Source of the DNA: Gnetum montanum
Taxonomy: Eukaryota; Streptophyta; Gnetopsida; Gnetales; Gnetaceae
Direction: 5' to 3'
Assembly: GCA_015680685.1 (NCBI GenBank)
Contig: MNCI01029340.1
Coordinates: forward strand, 493,135-557,134
DNA: 64,000 bases
Under the pieces are notes generated by a model that saw only the letters and a list, made by a program, of their open reading frames with translations, was not told the origin of the DNA and did no database searches. This document shows positions 8,987 to 21,779 of this stretch, piece by piece (position 1 is the stretch's first letter; each line of letters starts with the position of its first letter). The translations under genes and the position numbers were made by a program.

Positions 8987-11900
8987 TTAGCTCTGCAACT
9001 GCTTCTTGATCATTTTTAGGTTTGGCAACACGTATGGACAAGGAGGCTTATTACAACATTCCTCTACGCTACCATCTCCTCCTTGGAAAGGTAATTCAGC
9101 CCAAGTCAAGCTTTCACTGGCCACTGTGTTAGCTTGTTCAACCGTTGGGATAGGAGTTTGATCTTTGAGGATTTCAATCTCCAAACCCTGTTCAATTTCT
9201 ACATTGTTGACAACTTGAGGGGTCATCTTATCACTGTGGATGATCACTTCCCCTCCCGCATAGGGCAAGTGGATCTCTTAATGAATGGGTGATGAGACGG
9301 CCCTTAACTGAGCCAACAAAGACCTCCCTAAGATTAGGTTGAAGTCAGGCATCTCCCCGACAATGATGAACACTACATTTGTGGGGAATTGATCCCCTGC
9401 TACAAAGTTGATTTGCATAGTTCCTTTAACTTGCACTGGTGCCCTGTTAAATGACTTCAAACATGACGTTGTTGTGGGATTGATCTAGTCGATCAAACCT
9501 AGTTTTTCCACTATGGGAAATGGAATAACATTGGCAGTAACCCTATCATCTACGTGTACTCTCCGGATCCTATATTGGCCGACCCAGATAGTGATGAACA
9601 TGGGCATTGTCATCACCTAACCCTTTTCTGGATCATCCTTAATGGAATCATCATGGAATGTCAGTTGGGAAGGCCATGGTTGTTCAACAACAGGTGGAAG
9701 CATGATTGAATGAATTGCTTCTTCATCTGCTGGCAAGATTTCATCCATGGGTATGGACGTTATCATGCGAACCATGGCTTCACGATGCTTTTGGGATGTC
9801 ATCAGTAAGTCATATAGGCTTAGTGTTGTATTTTTCGGTTTGAGAGCTTGCTTAACTTGTGTAAAAGCATCAAGGAGATTATACCCACGATCTGGTTGTT
9901 TGTTGCCCTTCTCTTCTTCCATTCATCAAAGGAGATGGATCTCTTAGGGAGGAATGATTTTTGGTTGAGGACTATGTCTTTTTGGACAGGGAGAAGATGG
10001 GTGCGTCTGTGTAACATCATCCTTTTCAGATGACGAAGTAGCCAAGGGTGCTGAGGTGAGAGCGGTGGGCTTAGGAAATCCTAGTGTAACACAGTCCTTG
10101 GTTATTTTATCTATCACATGCCCTTCTCCTCTCATTGTGGGTTGAGGTTGGGGTGTTGACTTAGATGTCTGCCCCTTTGTAGTAGGAGCAACTAATGGCT
10201 TTGACACCTTGATGACAAAGGGTGCCTGAGGTGTGGGCGTAGGTTGAGTCACAACTTTAACACTCGGTTGCGGAATAGATGCTCAAGGTGGAACATGGAA
10301 GACAAAAGGTTGTTGCTGCGCCATGCTTGTTGACGTCAATGGGTTTGTCATCTGAGGTGGGCAAGGAGGCATGCGTAGCATGAAGGGTTTCTTCAGCTAT
10401 GCTGGGCCATTGCCATTTGTACTCACCACATTGATAGTGTACCCTACATTATTTGCATTTAACAGGTCTTGGTACACGTGCATAGACTAGTTTTCTTGGC
10501 GAACTGGGCTACTGCTATCAAGGATTAGCTTACCTTGGTTGATCATGCATTGAATGTCATCTTTCAACACCAAGTAGTAGTTTGTGTCATGTCCACACAG
10601 CTGGTGATAGTTGCAGAAACAGTCTAGTCTAAATTTTTTGGGAACTAGTGGTTCATTTGGCAAGGCCAAGTAGGAATTCTTGATTAGATCACAATGCCAT
10701 CTATGGTGTTTTAGACCCTCCTCATACACCTTCTTGTGTTGAATATGATCAATTCCCAGCAATTTCTTCAGAAGTTCTGAAGACTTTATAGGTAGAGGCA
10801 TATATTTTGAGTGGTCTTTATGCTCAAAATTAGGCTTTGGCTGAGGCAATGTCTTAGGGACTGATGTTGTTTGCTAGTCAATGTTGTTTAAGCTAGTCAT
10901 AGCCTCAGCAAGAGCTATTGTCATCTTATTATTATTATTTTTACTTTTAGCCTCTTCAACCATGGCTTCTACTGTTGTTGCTGGAGCCTTGTCCTTGTCT
11001 TTTTTTTTGTTGTGGGCATTTTTATAGACCACATATGTTGGGTCTTTACTAGCCTCCTCTGCGTCTTGAATGCTCTTAGTATGAGCGAAGACTTGGCTGA
11101 GGGAGAGGGGAGCAAGGTAATATAGTTTGGACTTAATGAAGTCATTAACTGTGCCCTTGAAGATTGCCAATATGTGGGCCTCCACAATAAGTTCACGGAT
11201 TTCATTCAAGGTGGTGCTCCACCGTTCTATAAACTTATGGACTGGCTCGAGTGGATCTTGCTTAACTTCCATTAATTGGTCTAGCATGACCTCTGGTTTC
11301 AGGTTGTATTTGAAACGAGTCACGAACTAAGTCTTCCAAGGTTAAGATGGAGGAGCATGGAAGTGCACTATAGCAATATAAAGCCTTACTTATTAGGGAC
11401 ATAGCAAAGACATGGATAATGGTATGTGGCCATTGTTGCAGCAATAATGACTCTGACCTAAAGGTAACTAGATGAGTGTTGGGATCACCTTCACCATTAG
11501 ATTTTGTAAAATGGGGAAGTGACATCCTAGGAGGTAGCAATAAGATGGGTACTACCAGACTGATAAGGTCATCATGGTAGAAATCCATGACCTGTATTAT
11601 GTTAGAACTGGCAACCTTGAGGCATTTAACCTCCTTGACAAGGGCTTGAATAAGCTTGAAGGCTTGATCCACACCTGAGGACGAAGAGGTTGGTAGTGGA
11701 ATAGTAGGGGGAGCCACGATTGGTGGTGGGACAGGGCAACAACATGGCCTATGAACGATGCTTTTGGAACTATCCCTACAGGTGGTACCGCCTATGTCAT
11801 CCACCACCCGGTAAATGGTGCAGATGGGGTGACGATTGTCGATTGTGCCATAGGATATGCTGTTTGCATAGCCGGGGCCACAGATAATGACCCTGTAGTC

Positions 11901-12760
11901 AGATTTACTACCTACGAGGCTTGATGTTGATGATAAGTGAGATGCGACATATGCATAGGTTGTGCTATTAGGGGTGACATACTTGGAGCCCACCACGTGG
12001 TAGTGGCGGGTCCTGTCGTTGATTGTGGTGGTTCGGGAGTGAAAGCTAGGATGAACGCAGGAGCTAGGTGTAATTGCAAAGTGGACACTGTGTGCACATA
12101 TGGTAAAGTATGTGTAGGCACGTGATGCAATGGGTTTATTAACTATGGCTGCAGAGGAATGGTCTGTGAAGGGACAACATCCGACAAGGAAGCTAGAGAG
12201 AAGAAATGCTAATGTGACGCTCACACCACACAGTTGGCAGTAGACAATGATAAAGGTGTAGTAATCATAAAAAATGGATTTTCAAGGGACGTTGTAGAGG
12301 GAGGAGCCATAACAAAGCTAGCATGACTACCTCCCTTGGAGTGGGCATCTAGGTCTTCTTGCCCATCGTGGAATGCTTCATCACGGAACACCGCATCTCA
12401 TTGTTCCATTGATGCGCTGGCCATTAACAGTTGATCCAACATCCATTGTTGCTGGTCCATCAGGGGTATGGAAGTGTTAAGCGAAGGAACAAATTCCTTC
12501 CCATTATAGTAGATGAACTCATATTCACATTTCTCTTCGAGTTCCTATGGGTACATAGGAAGATTCACCATAAGTTTGGCACAAAGGAAGTTGTAATGTT
12601 GCTTTTGTTGACTGTGCTCCTCGGGCTCCTTGTTTTGAATCCTGAGGGACCGATGTAGCCGCACCAGGCTGGTCGGTGGTTTGACAGTGGTAGGTGTAGC
12701 CTATGTCATCAAGGGGGTTTAGAGACTAGCAGTGGGAACAACAGTAGTTATCATAGCCAT
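8987..12760 (-). pseudogene. gag and protease of element 2 (Tat-type), decayed
   Basis: A start at 12760 leads into a frame with many stops. Recognisable parts are the N-terminal gag motif near 12600-12420 (ending LDQLLMA, as in element 3), the gag core at 11323-10874 (FKYNLKPEVMLDQLMEVKQ, then HKFIERWSTTLNEI) and a zinc-knuckle-like segment at 10640-10560 (FCNYHQLCGHDTNYYL, where the last Cys has become Tyr). The protease lies at about 9600-9280 (VHVDDRVTANVIPF, then FNLILGR-LLAQLRAVSSP). Identical domain order and many shared residues with 22045-25791 (plus) support the assignment. An insertion of T/S/P-rich sequence lies between gag and protease. Confidence 0.8.
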
Positions 12761-12984
12761 TCTCTATGCAACTGGAAGGCCATGATAATGAGGATAAAGA
12801 TCACAAAGGCAAGAGTAGGCTAAAGGAAAACATGGGCTTTCTATCCTATTGGATTCTAGAGGAATCGTCGAAGTGACAGATCTATATCACATGATCATGT
12901 AAAAAACCATGGAGGTATCACATTTACGTTAGTTGATGATGGGTACAGAAAGCTTTCAGGACTACCCATGAAACACAGATTGGA

Positions 12985-13006
12985 GGTTCGACCCTCCTTC
13001 TAACAC
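12985..13006 (-). other. Primer binding site region of element 2
   Basis: On the minus strand TGTTAGAAGGAGGGTCGAACC begins a few bases after the LTR end. It matches the TTGGYGCTAGAAGGAGGG of elements 1 and 3 and extends into TCGAACC, which looks like a tRNA T-loop complement. Confidence 0.55.
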
Positions 13007-13014
13007 TAGAAAAC

Positions 13015-14288
13015 TGTAACGATGGAAAACATCGATTGCTGGAAACACCGAGAAGATTTTTTTATACACAGTTCCAACCATAGATCTGTGTGAGGGCTAT
13101 CTTGAAAAAAATGAATCAGAGGTTCCCTGAACGATCTTGTCGATCAGACAGGGACTTACTTAATCAGTAAATTTCATTAATGATCGTTTGACGGGATGAC
13201 GATTTGACATGAAGAAGCAATAACGAATGATGAGAAAATGAGATCAACTCCAAGATTGGATCTTGAAGGGGATGAAAATGATGTAAGATATTCAAAATTA
13301 CTGTAAAATCAATGTAAATAGGATGCAATGGATTGAGATTTAGAAAATACATGATCCTGAGATCTGGGATCTTTCTTGTAAATAAATATGATGTATACAA
13401 TGGGATTTACAAGCGAACACTGGTTTAGACGAAGTATCCACCACCAATAGGAAGCTATTTAGAGATTAAACAATCAAAAGTCAATCTACCTTGTTCAATA
13501 GCCAATCCAAGTGCAAGGGAGTCAAGCTCGAAGTAAAATGTTTGCCAACTTGAAATATCTGACCAAAAGCCTCTCTATATCACCGTCGATGCTCCTTTAT
13601 TGCCAGCTCTTTCTTGTCCTCTTATCAACTTTTTTCCAAAACTACCAACCCTTTGAGCATTGTCTGCTGGGGTATTTATAAGATTAGGGTTAGGAGAAAA
13701 ATGCGATTTAGATGACACATGTCCTGGGCCCGAAAAATGTTGTTTTCCTGATGTGCTATAGCTAAAGCTTGTGATGCTATGCTGTGTTACACTCTGAAGC
13801 GTAGTATATTGTAACCACCCTTGTCCTTAGCATTTAAGGATTTCCAGATCTTTGGTAATAAACTCTCCTATGGCTATGTTGCAATACACTGGAAAGCATA
13901 TTGTAGTGTAATGATCACTGTTTCTTGAATTTTGTTATCTTTGTTGTTGTGGTTAAATTACCTATGCTACTTGCGTTACACTGCATTAGGCTGCATAGCG
14001 TAATGCAGTGTAGCACACAAAGAGTTAAAGTTTTAAACATGACTAACTTGCAAAGTAGAAGTGTTGTCACTGTGCATCCCTTGTTTTGTTCTATCCTCCT
14101 AGAGTCTGCTACGCTAAGCTGCATAGCATACCGTAGTAGGCCCTTAGCTAAAAGAAAACCTGTCAAGACATGCCACTATTTTTGGTGCTTCCATCATTTA
14201 GATGTCTTAACGTTGCACTCCTGAAATCTTTGCCTAAGCTTCGAGACTTTGCTAAATTATCGAGGCCCTAAAATTTCACGGTGTTTCA
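13015..14288 (-). repeat. 5' LTR of element 2
   Basis: On the minus strand it starts TGAAACACCGTGAAATTTTAGG and ends CATCGTTACA, and is clearly related along its length to the LTR at 48765-50019. The U3 is rich in CTACGCTATGC-like palindromic motifs (13980-14010 and 14105-14135). A TATA box is at 13673-13680. Confidence 0.85.
13673..13680 (-). promoter_or_regulatory. TATA box in LTR of element 2
   Basis: TATAAATACC on the minus strand, in the same LTR position as 49334-49340. Confidence 0.55.
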
Positions 14289-14289
14289 C

Positions 14290-15900
14290 CAATGTTGCTA
14301 GACACTGCCTAAGATCAAAAGTTGCTAATTTTGAGGTCATTTTATTGATTTTTTATGTTATCCCCTTGCTTCCATGCTAAGCCCATCTACCCCCTCCAAG
14401 GGGGATGTATTAGCATGGAGAGTCCCAAGAAGCTAATTTTTGACAAATGTTGATCAATCTTATACATGCATGTGCATTCTCAAGGTTGCTAGTGCTTCTA
14501 AACACTACCAAATTTGAGGTTATTTTATTGATTATTTATGCTATCCCCTTACTTCCATGCTGAGTACCCCCTCCAAGGGGGTGTGTTAGTGTGGAGAGTG
14601 CCAAGGGGCTATTTTTTAATGAATTTTTACCAATCCTTGGCATGCATGTTCATTCCTGGGATTGCTGGTGCTACTAGACATCACCCAAGGTCAAAAGTTA
14701 TTAGTTTTGAGGTCATTTTTAGGTTTTTTAAGGGTTATCCCCTTGCTTTCACACTAAGCGCCCCCACCCCCCCCNNNNNNNNNNNNNNNNNNNNNNNNNN
14801 NNNNNNNNNNNNNNNNNNNNNNNNNNNNNNNNNNNNNNNNNNNNNNNNNNNNNNNNNNNNNNNNNNNNNNNNNNNNNNNNNNNNNNNNNNNNNNNNNNNN
14901 NNNNNNNNNNNNNNNNNNNNNNNNNNNNNNNNNNNNNNNNNNNNNNNNNNNNNNNNNNNNNNNNNNNNNNNNNNNNNNNNNNNNNNNNNNNNNNNNNNNN
15001 NNNNNNNNNNNNNNNNNNNNNNNNNNNNNNNNNNNNNNNNNNNNNNNNNNNNNNNNNNNNNNNNNNNNNNNNNNNNNNNNNNNNNNNNNNNNNNNNNNNN
15101 NNNNNNNNNNNNNNNNNNNNNNNNNNNNNNNNNNNNNNNNNNNNNNNNNNNNNNNNNNNNNNNNNNNNNNNNNNNNNNNNNNNNNNNNNNNNNNNNNNNN
15201 NNNNNNNNNNNNNNNNNNNNNNNNNNNNNNNNNNNNNNNNNNNNNNNNNNNNNNNNNNNNNNNNNNNNNNNNNNNNNNNNNNNNNNNNNNNNNNNNNNNN
15301 NNNNNNNNNNNNNNNNNNNNNNNNNNNNNNNNNNNNNNNNNNNNNNNNNNNNNNNNNNNNNNNNNNNNNNNNNNNNNNNNNNNNNNNNNNNNNNNNNAAG
15401 TTGTTAGTTCTAAGCATTTTAAGTTAATTTTTAGGGTTATCCCATTGTCTCCACCCTAAGCCCCCCCTTTGGAAGGTGTGTCAACATGCAAGGTTCCAAG
15501 AGGTTGATTTTTAATGAATTTTGACCAGTCCTAAGCATGAATGTACATTCTTGGGGTTGTTCATGCTGCTAGACATAATTGAAGATCACAATTTATTAAT
15601 TTTAAGTTTCTTTTATTAATTTTTGAAGTTACCCCTTTGCTTCCTTGCTGAGCCCCACCTCTAGGAGGTGTGTTAGCATGGAGGATTCTAAGCGGTTGAT
15701 TTTTGACAAATTTTGATCATTTTTGGGCTTGAATGTGCTTTCTCGAGGTTGTTGAAGTTGTTGAGAATTACCCAAGATCAAAATTTATTAACTTTAAGGT
15801 TTTTAAGTTAAGTTTTGAGGTTACCCCTTGTTTCCATGCTGAGCCCCCCTACCTTCCATGCCCCTCCCCCTTGCCCCCCTACCCTCAAGAGGGATAAGCT
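14290..15900 (+). repeat. Tandem array of ~190-bp units around an assembly gap
   Basis: A landmark, CCCCTTGCTTCCATGCTGAGCCCC and variants, recurs at 14362, 14545 and 14739, then after the gap at 15441, 15632 and 15824 (spacing 183-194). Each unit also carries CCCCCTCCAAGGGGG-like inverted sequence, GTGTTAGCATGGAG, TGAATTTTGACCAATC and GGTTGCTGGTGCTACTAGACA. Units differ by about a fifth of their bases, so the array is old. No coding content. Confidence 0.8.
14775..15397. other. Assembly gap (623 N)
   Basis: A run of N inside the tandem array, preceded by a C-rich homopolymer. The distance between landmarks across it is not a multiple of the ~190-bp unit, so its length may be an estimate. Confidence 0.95.
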
Positions 15901-18690
15901 AAGGGGTAAGAACCCAAGGGGGTAAGAACTAAAGGGGGTTATCACCTACTGGAGGTCACAGAGGGGTAATAAGGCTCTCAATGCAAGAACTATGATTACT
16001 AGAGTTTGGGAAAGAGGATTTCTATGTTATACGCCCTTAAACTCCCATGTTGGCTACACACCTGATGGAATGAAGGAGGGATTCACCAACATGGGTTATG
16101 ATGCAAAGTTGCAATTTGGTTTGTTTGAATGCAAGAGATAGGCTATTGGAGGTTGTATAGGAGTATAAAGGTCAAACATGGTAACTAGGTGGTCAATTTA
16201 TGGAATTTTGTACCACTTCCCATCAATCCATGCAAGGGTCAAAGTGCTTATCATAGATGATGCCTCTCCCTAGTGTGGAACCACCAAATTAAAAGGTTTT
16301 AACTACTTTTGACTAGGCTTCATAAGGTTTATGGTTTTTTTGGAGTTATTGGATAGATTATTGGTCATGTGGACACCTTTTGGTGGTTAAATCTAGGTGT
16401 GATGGGTAGTGGGGGTGGGGGGCAGTTATGAATGAGTGTTACTCCCATTTTGTTCCATGCTGAGTTCCCCCCACCCCCCACCAGGGGGGTAAGCTAGGGT
16501 AGACATCCAAGGTGACTATTTTAAAATAGTTTAACCTTCTTCTAGAGCCTAGGATTGAATGGTGTAAGTTGAAACTTCTAAAAATGGAAAGAAAGTTAGA
16601 TTTTTATGGTTTTGAGGGGTGGAAGGCTTGCATCCATGTTGAGTATAGTAACCATAATGTGGATTCATGGGGGTTAAGGCTTAGGTATGGTTCTATGTGT
16701 TAAAGGGGTCAAAACCCCAACATTGATATAATTACCAACCCAAAAATTAGAATGTGTGGGGACACAGGGTGGGCCCATGGTTTAACAAATTTATAAAAAA
16801 TAAAAAACTAAGAAAAAAGGTAGTTAGTATTTCCTCCCCCTCACTCTTCCCATGGAGGATACTTGCACCCCATCCCCCCCTGCACTTCCCTAGACTTTAG
16901 TGTATGTGGAGGTTGCCATACATAGAATTAGTAAGTGGGGATTTTGGTGGAAATGTTGGGTTTTATGGATTTTTAATGCCAAAGTTTGTGCAAACTTATC
17001 ACAAACCATAATTTTATAAATCAATGTAATGGAGGAGAGCCTTGGCATCCATTGTTGCTACAAATCTTGTCAACCTTCAGCGTTGGAGCTCTACATCCTT
17101 CTCTTGGCCAATGTTGAGGCTCTAATCCCTTCATGTTTCAAGTGTTCTCTCAATGTTAAGAATCATCATGAAGAAAAACAATAAGAATCCACATATCCAA
17201 GCATTAGATTAGGCTAATAGAAGGATCTCTACTCTTCCTAATGTTTTGTTCATCAAAGAGATCTCCTCATCAATTCCAAGGTAGACCATTCTTTACCTTT
17301 TTCATAATTTTCTAGCCATTTTTGTTATTTTTCTTACTAGAAACAAGTTTTTTTTCTTAGATCTAATCAAAAAGAGTTGATAAAATTGAATTTTAGTGAA
17401 ATCCCATGTCATGTTTTGGCAATTTTCATGTAGATCCAAGGTTATTCTTTTGTTTTCACCTTGGTAAATAAGATTTTTGAAATTAGGCTTGCTTTTTCAA
17501 GTGCTTTTTCTAAAAATCTCATGTTGAGGCCATTTTTCTTAGATATAGGGCCAAGGACTCATCAAAATTAAATTTTAATAGCATCCTACCCCCTTATTTT
17601 TGTGAATTTTATGATTGGTTGATGTTGGTTTGGCTATTTTAGCTATAATTTATTGCTATATAATGTTGAATTTGTGTTTTTTATGCCTTTTGATTAAAAA
17701 AGAAAGTTATGTTGTGTATTTTCTATTAGAAAAATGGCTTAAGTTTTGCAAACCTTAATGTTTTGAGTTTTTAGTGCTGTGTTTAAGCTTTGTCATGGCT
17801 ATGATCTTGTTTAATTTGGAGTTATATGGATCAAGTTATGGCTATTTTAGTTTGGTTGTGCAATTAAAGTTTTGTGTTGTTTTTCAAATTTTTATCAACA
17901 TAAATGAACTTATTTTTTAAAAATGTGACCAAGGTTTTGAATTTTCATTGATTATGGATGTGTGGGCTTGGTTCAAGCTTTGAAATGGTGGTGGAATCAC
18001 TTCATTTGGAGGCCAAATGAATTTTTTGTAAATTTTTTCCTAACCTTGAACGAATGGGGGTTGATGGTGGCAGCTACAATTTTGCTATTTTTGGCTATGT
18101 TTTGTGCAAGAATGGTTATATGTTTTTGGGTTGAAATGGTCATGAGTAGAAATTTCATGATTTTAGGACTCCTTCCATTGTAGAATTACTGAAATCATGG
18201 CTAAGATGAATTTTTTATGAATTTTTTAATAAGGTTATGTTAATTGGTCTAAATTTGGTTGTAGCACTTTACCCCTATGAGGATGGATGTGGTTGCCATA
18301 GTTGGAGTTATCAACATCCATGATCTTGGGGATTATAAATTATGTTGTATTTTTTTTTTGTGTTTTTTGAAGAAAAGATATTTTACTATTTTTAGTAAGC
18401 TTTTCATTTATGTCAATTATGACCACTTTTTCTATGTTTTAATGTTTTGTTTAAATGCATGTTTTGAGCTAAGGCATAATTTTAGTTGTGATATTTTGGT
18501 TATAACAACTTTGGCTATAATTTCCAATCTAGAAAAGGTTATAATGAAATATTTCTTTTATGTGAATTTTCTTAAGCAAATTTGAATCAACACCCTAGAG
18601 CTTTTTATGGAAGCTAATTTCACACCTGAATAGGATATGTAAAATTTGTTAAGAAATTCTAAGTGTTGAAAAGTTGTATTAATGTTGTTG
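15901..18690. other. AT-rich region without a recognisable gene
   Basis: Short C-runs and palindromes (near 16440-16500) recall the preceding array to about 16560. From 17340 on the sequence is T-rich on the plus strand, like intron or decayed transposon sequence. The short frames at 17962-18183 and 18277-18585 are T-rich and resemble nothing known. I see no support for a gene. Confidence 0.4.
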
Positions 18691-18699
18691 TTTTTTATA

Positions 18700-19835
18700 C
18701 TTTCCCCATATAGGATCCTACTCAAGCTAGTGCTCATTGTGGTTTAGCTAGTTGGCATTCTTTAATGCCTCAATCAACCTATGGACCACACCCCTCTTCC
18801 TAACTTGGTAGTGGAGAAGTTGTCAACATGGTTCTACCTAGGGGCAAGGGATTTTCTTACCTACCTTCTTTAGCACTCTATTATGATGATGTGGTCACAC
18901 TTTTCCAAGGAGGTAACTGTAATCATCATGGAGACTTTGCTACTTGGGTCTACATGCTTGATTGCTTGGTTTATAGCTAATTGACTAGGGACCCAAGTAG
19001 TATGAGAGCTAGTGGATTTCATTAGTCCATGGTACCTTTCAAATATTTTTACCATGTTAGAGTATTCACAATACAACATGAATAATACTTTGATGGTGGC
19101 ACAAAGAGTCCACTCCTTATTATAGAATCCTTTAAGAACTATGTACCGATTATAGGGGTAAGCATGGTTGTTATAAGTTTTAGTATTTTGGTTTTATCTA
19201 GTTTAGTCTTTTATCTTCTAACTTGTTGGTTTCACATGTATCTTGTAGGTATAGGGTCAATGATTAAGGTTTGATCAAGAATGATCAAACTTTGGTGGTA
19301 GCCCCTATCACATTGAATGAATTCACCAAGGATCCCAAGATTACATATGTTTTTTTTGAATAGCTAAAAGGGGAGTTTGATAAATATCCAACTAGATTTG
19401 ACCCTTTTTATAAGAAGTGTGGTTGCCAAAATAGTACACAACTAGTGGACAACCCCTAAGGATAATAGAGATGTGGGTATTACAACTGGGACCTCCACAC
19501 AAGCCTCCCCAAGCAAGAAGAAGAAAAGTGAGAAATCAAGTATATTGTTACATTAAAGGTTTTTTGCTTACTTAGGATTTAATTTTCTTATGGATAAAAC
19601 ATGGTTGTATTGATGGTAAACACTTGTATTTTGCATATAGAGCCTTCCATTGCTACAAATATTATCATATTCCTCATCAGACATTCTACAGAGAATCTCA
19701 TGCTAAAGTTTAGTGAGGTGGATCTAGCATAAGAATGGATAAGGGAGATTGGATTTGAAGACATTCAAGCAAACATTTCTCATGCAAGTTCACTTAAGAT
19801 CTTCATGGCACCTAACCCTATCATTCCTTCTAGTG
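18700..19835 (+). pseudogene. Decayed multi-exon coding remnant of unknown identity
   Basis: Coding-like pieces follow acceptor-like sites (TATAG before 18714; CATATAG before 19640). One reads GKGFSYLPSLALYYDDVVTL near 18845-18900. Another reads LNEFTKDPKITYVFFE, then LKGEFDKYPTRFDPFYKKCG, near 19310-19430. A third is a Lys/Ser-rich segment near 19490-19540, and a fourth reads ENLMLKFSEVDLA then EWIREIGFEDIQANISHASS near 19690-19800. Stops interrupt all of them, and element 3 begins at 19841. It may be another retroelement-borne gene or a host pseudogene; I do not recognise it. Confidence 0.3.
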
Positions 19836-19840
19836 GGATG

Positions 19841-21575
19841 TGAAACACCACTAATTTCAGCCTAGTACTTTGAAATGAGAATGACTCAAGCCCTTTCAAA
19901 TTTTCAAGAGGCAAACTTTGACTAAGGCATGGAACTCACGCCCAGCTTGATCACCCCATCAAGCTAGCTTTCCCCAGTGTGAGTAACTACAATAGCTTTA
20001 GGATCAAGTAAAAAATGGTCAAATATAAAGGTGCAAGCTATTCTTAAGGGCCACTAATGATCACTCCAATTATTAGCATTCAAAGATTCAAATTTCTAGT
20101 CAAAAAGTGTAAGTTTTCACACTCACACTGTCACTCACACTAAGGTCACGCTGCCAGCGTGAGTGCAACCTGAGCAACTTTTAGAGCCTAAAATTCAGTA
20201 AAAATGATCTAATTTCCAAAGTGTAAGTCATCCTTAGGGATCATTTTTGACAACTTCAGATTTCAGCCTCTAGAATTCCAAAGTTCAAGTCCAAAAATTG
20301 CAAGTTTTTGCTGTTCACATTGTGGTCAAGTTGCAGCTCACGCTAGTAGTGTGAGTCTAGCGTGAGCTACCAAAGGTGGCTCAAAACCAATCACTTTCAA
20401 CCTCAGTTTCTAATTTTTAGGTCACTCTCAAGGTCAACCATAGTTAGATAGCAGTTGTACTCAACAATCAGGCTTCAAAAATCAAAATTTGGAGTGAAAT
20501 GCATCATTTTCAAGTCACTCACGCTGAGGTCACGCTGAAGTCACACTGCAGCATGAGTGTAGCGTGAGTGCAGTGTGAGTGCAGCATGTGCACATTGAGG
20601 ACATGCTGGGGAAAAATAAACTCATGCTGGAAGTTCTTGTCAAGAAGAGATGCCTCAAACAACCATGGAACCACTCAAATCAACATCTTGCAGCAGTCAA
20701 TTCAAAGATCCAGAAGTTTCAAATGAGTCAGAGTCAATTTCTCTTGTTGTACATTATCATTTCATTGTAAATTTTCGTCATTTGTGGGCTCGTCAAGCTC
20801 TTACACTCCAAATTATATGTGCTTCCATGAGTGTAAGCTAGCTTGAGTAAGTTGATGCATGTTGTAAGATGCAATGCACCTGGTCAAAAATGTAGTTTGC
20901 CCACACATGTCCAACTCACACATAGCTGTCCATCAGACATGTGTCACACGATCTATTTTCCTCTCATATCTCAGCCGTTGATTACATCCATGAATTCCAT
21001 GATTGAACCTAGCCAAACCCTATAAATACCCTATCAATTCACATAAACATGGTTGGCAATTTTGAAGTTTGATAGCTTAGGAAACTGAGACCAACAATCC
21101 TTGGGTGATCGGGCACACTTGACTCCTAGCATCCAAGCACATCTGAAACACATCACATCACCCTGGGGCTTGGCGCTTGACCTTCCATCCACACATGTAG
21201 CTACACTTTGATCAATGCACATATTTTCTAAGAAATACAATACAGTTTGTTTTACCAGCCATTATATTGTTTACTCTCTTTCACGTTCAGTTTATGTTTT
21301 TTTTACAATACCAATTCTGTATACATTTTTTTTTTTTACATTTCATGTGCACTGTTTACATTTTAAAACATCAGTTACAATAACCCCAACACAAGCCGTA
21401 GTTTACACTCGGGGAAGTCCTTGGTTGATTTTCATCCAGACCATCCAAGGCACTTTGCCTTCATTTACTTTTCCAGCTTTCCCTTGGATGAAGGCAGGGT
21501 TAACTATGTCTGCCCAACGATCCTTCGGTGTTTGTTTTCCATTCCATCCTTACACTAATAATTTAGGTCAATACA
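19841..21575 (+). repeat. 5' LTR of element 3
   Basis: It starts TGAAACACCACTAATTTCAG and ends GGTCAATACA directly before the primer site. The start matches the TGAAACACC start of the other LTRs. The U3 (20120-20590) is crowded with CTCACGCT and AGCGTGAGTGCAG motifs on both strands. Its partner LTR is not in the window, so its borders rest on the TG/CA ends and the primer site. Confidence 0.75.
21021..21027 (+). promoter_or_regulatory. TATA box in LTR of element 3
   Basis: CCCTATAAATACCC, placed about 550 bases before the LTR end. Confidence 0.55.
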
Positions 21576-21580
21576 GTAAA

Positions 21581-21598
21581 TTGGCGCTAGAAGGAGGG
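21581..21598 (+). other. Primer binding site of element 3
   Basis: TTGGCGCTAGAAGGAGGG lies five bases after the LTR end and is nearly identical to that of element 1. Confidence 0.7.
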
Positions 21599-21779
21599 CC
21601 ACCTACAAAAATTCTTACGTTAATCAAGACTAAAAATATGCACAAAGGGCACTTTAAACTCTGCAACTCCACCATCAAAACTCAAAACAACGTACACACG
21701 TTGATAGTCTGCCAAGTAACGTTCCACCATCGACTGTCCACATTGAGCTTCTCCCACCACTTGCCTAGCATGTCAAAAT

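Larger units (their letters stand above)
1..14288 (-). mobile_element. Element 2: Tat-type Ty3/Gypsy LTR retrotransposon, 5' portion
   Basis: Reading down the minus strand, this element has a 5' LTR (14288-13015), a primer site, a decayed gag-protease region (12760-8987), a spacer with short hairpin-like motifs (8986-8645) and then a multi-exon gene in the opposite orientation (copy B1, plus strand). The RT, RNase H and integrase expected next would lie left of base 1. The order matches element 3 (gag, protease, antisense gene, RT), so I treat the antisense gene as part of the element. The copy is old: every domain carries stops. Another LTR element (element 1) sits inside its antisense gene. 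Confidence 0.75.

Noticed and set aside
14538-15417. Long open frames on both strands across the N gap
   Set aside because: They are open only because N cannot make a stop; the flanking sequence is tandem repeat.
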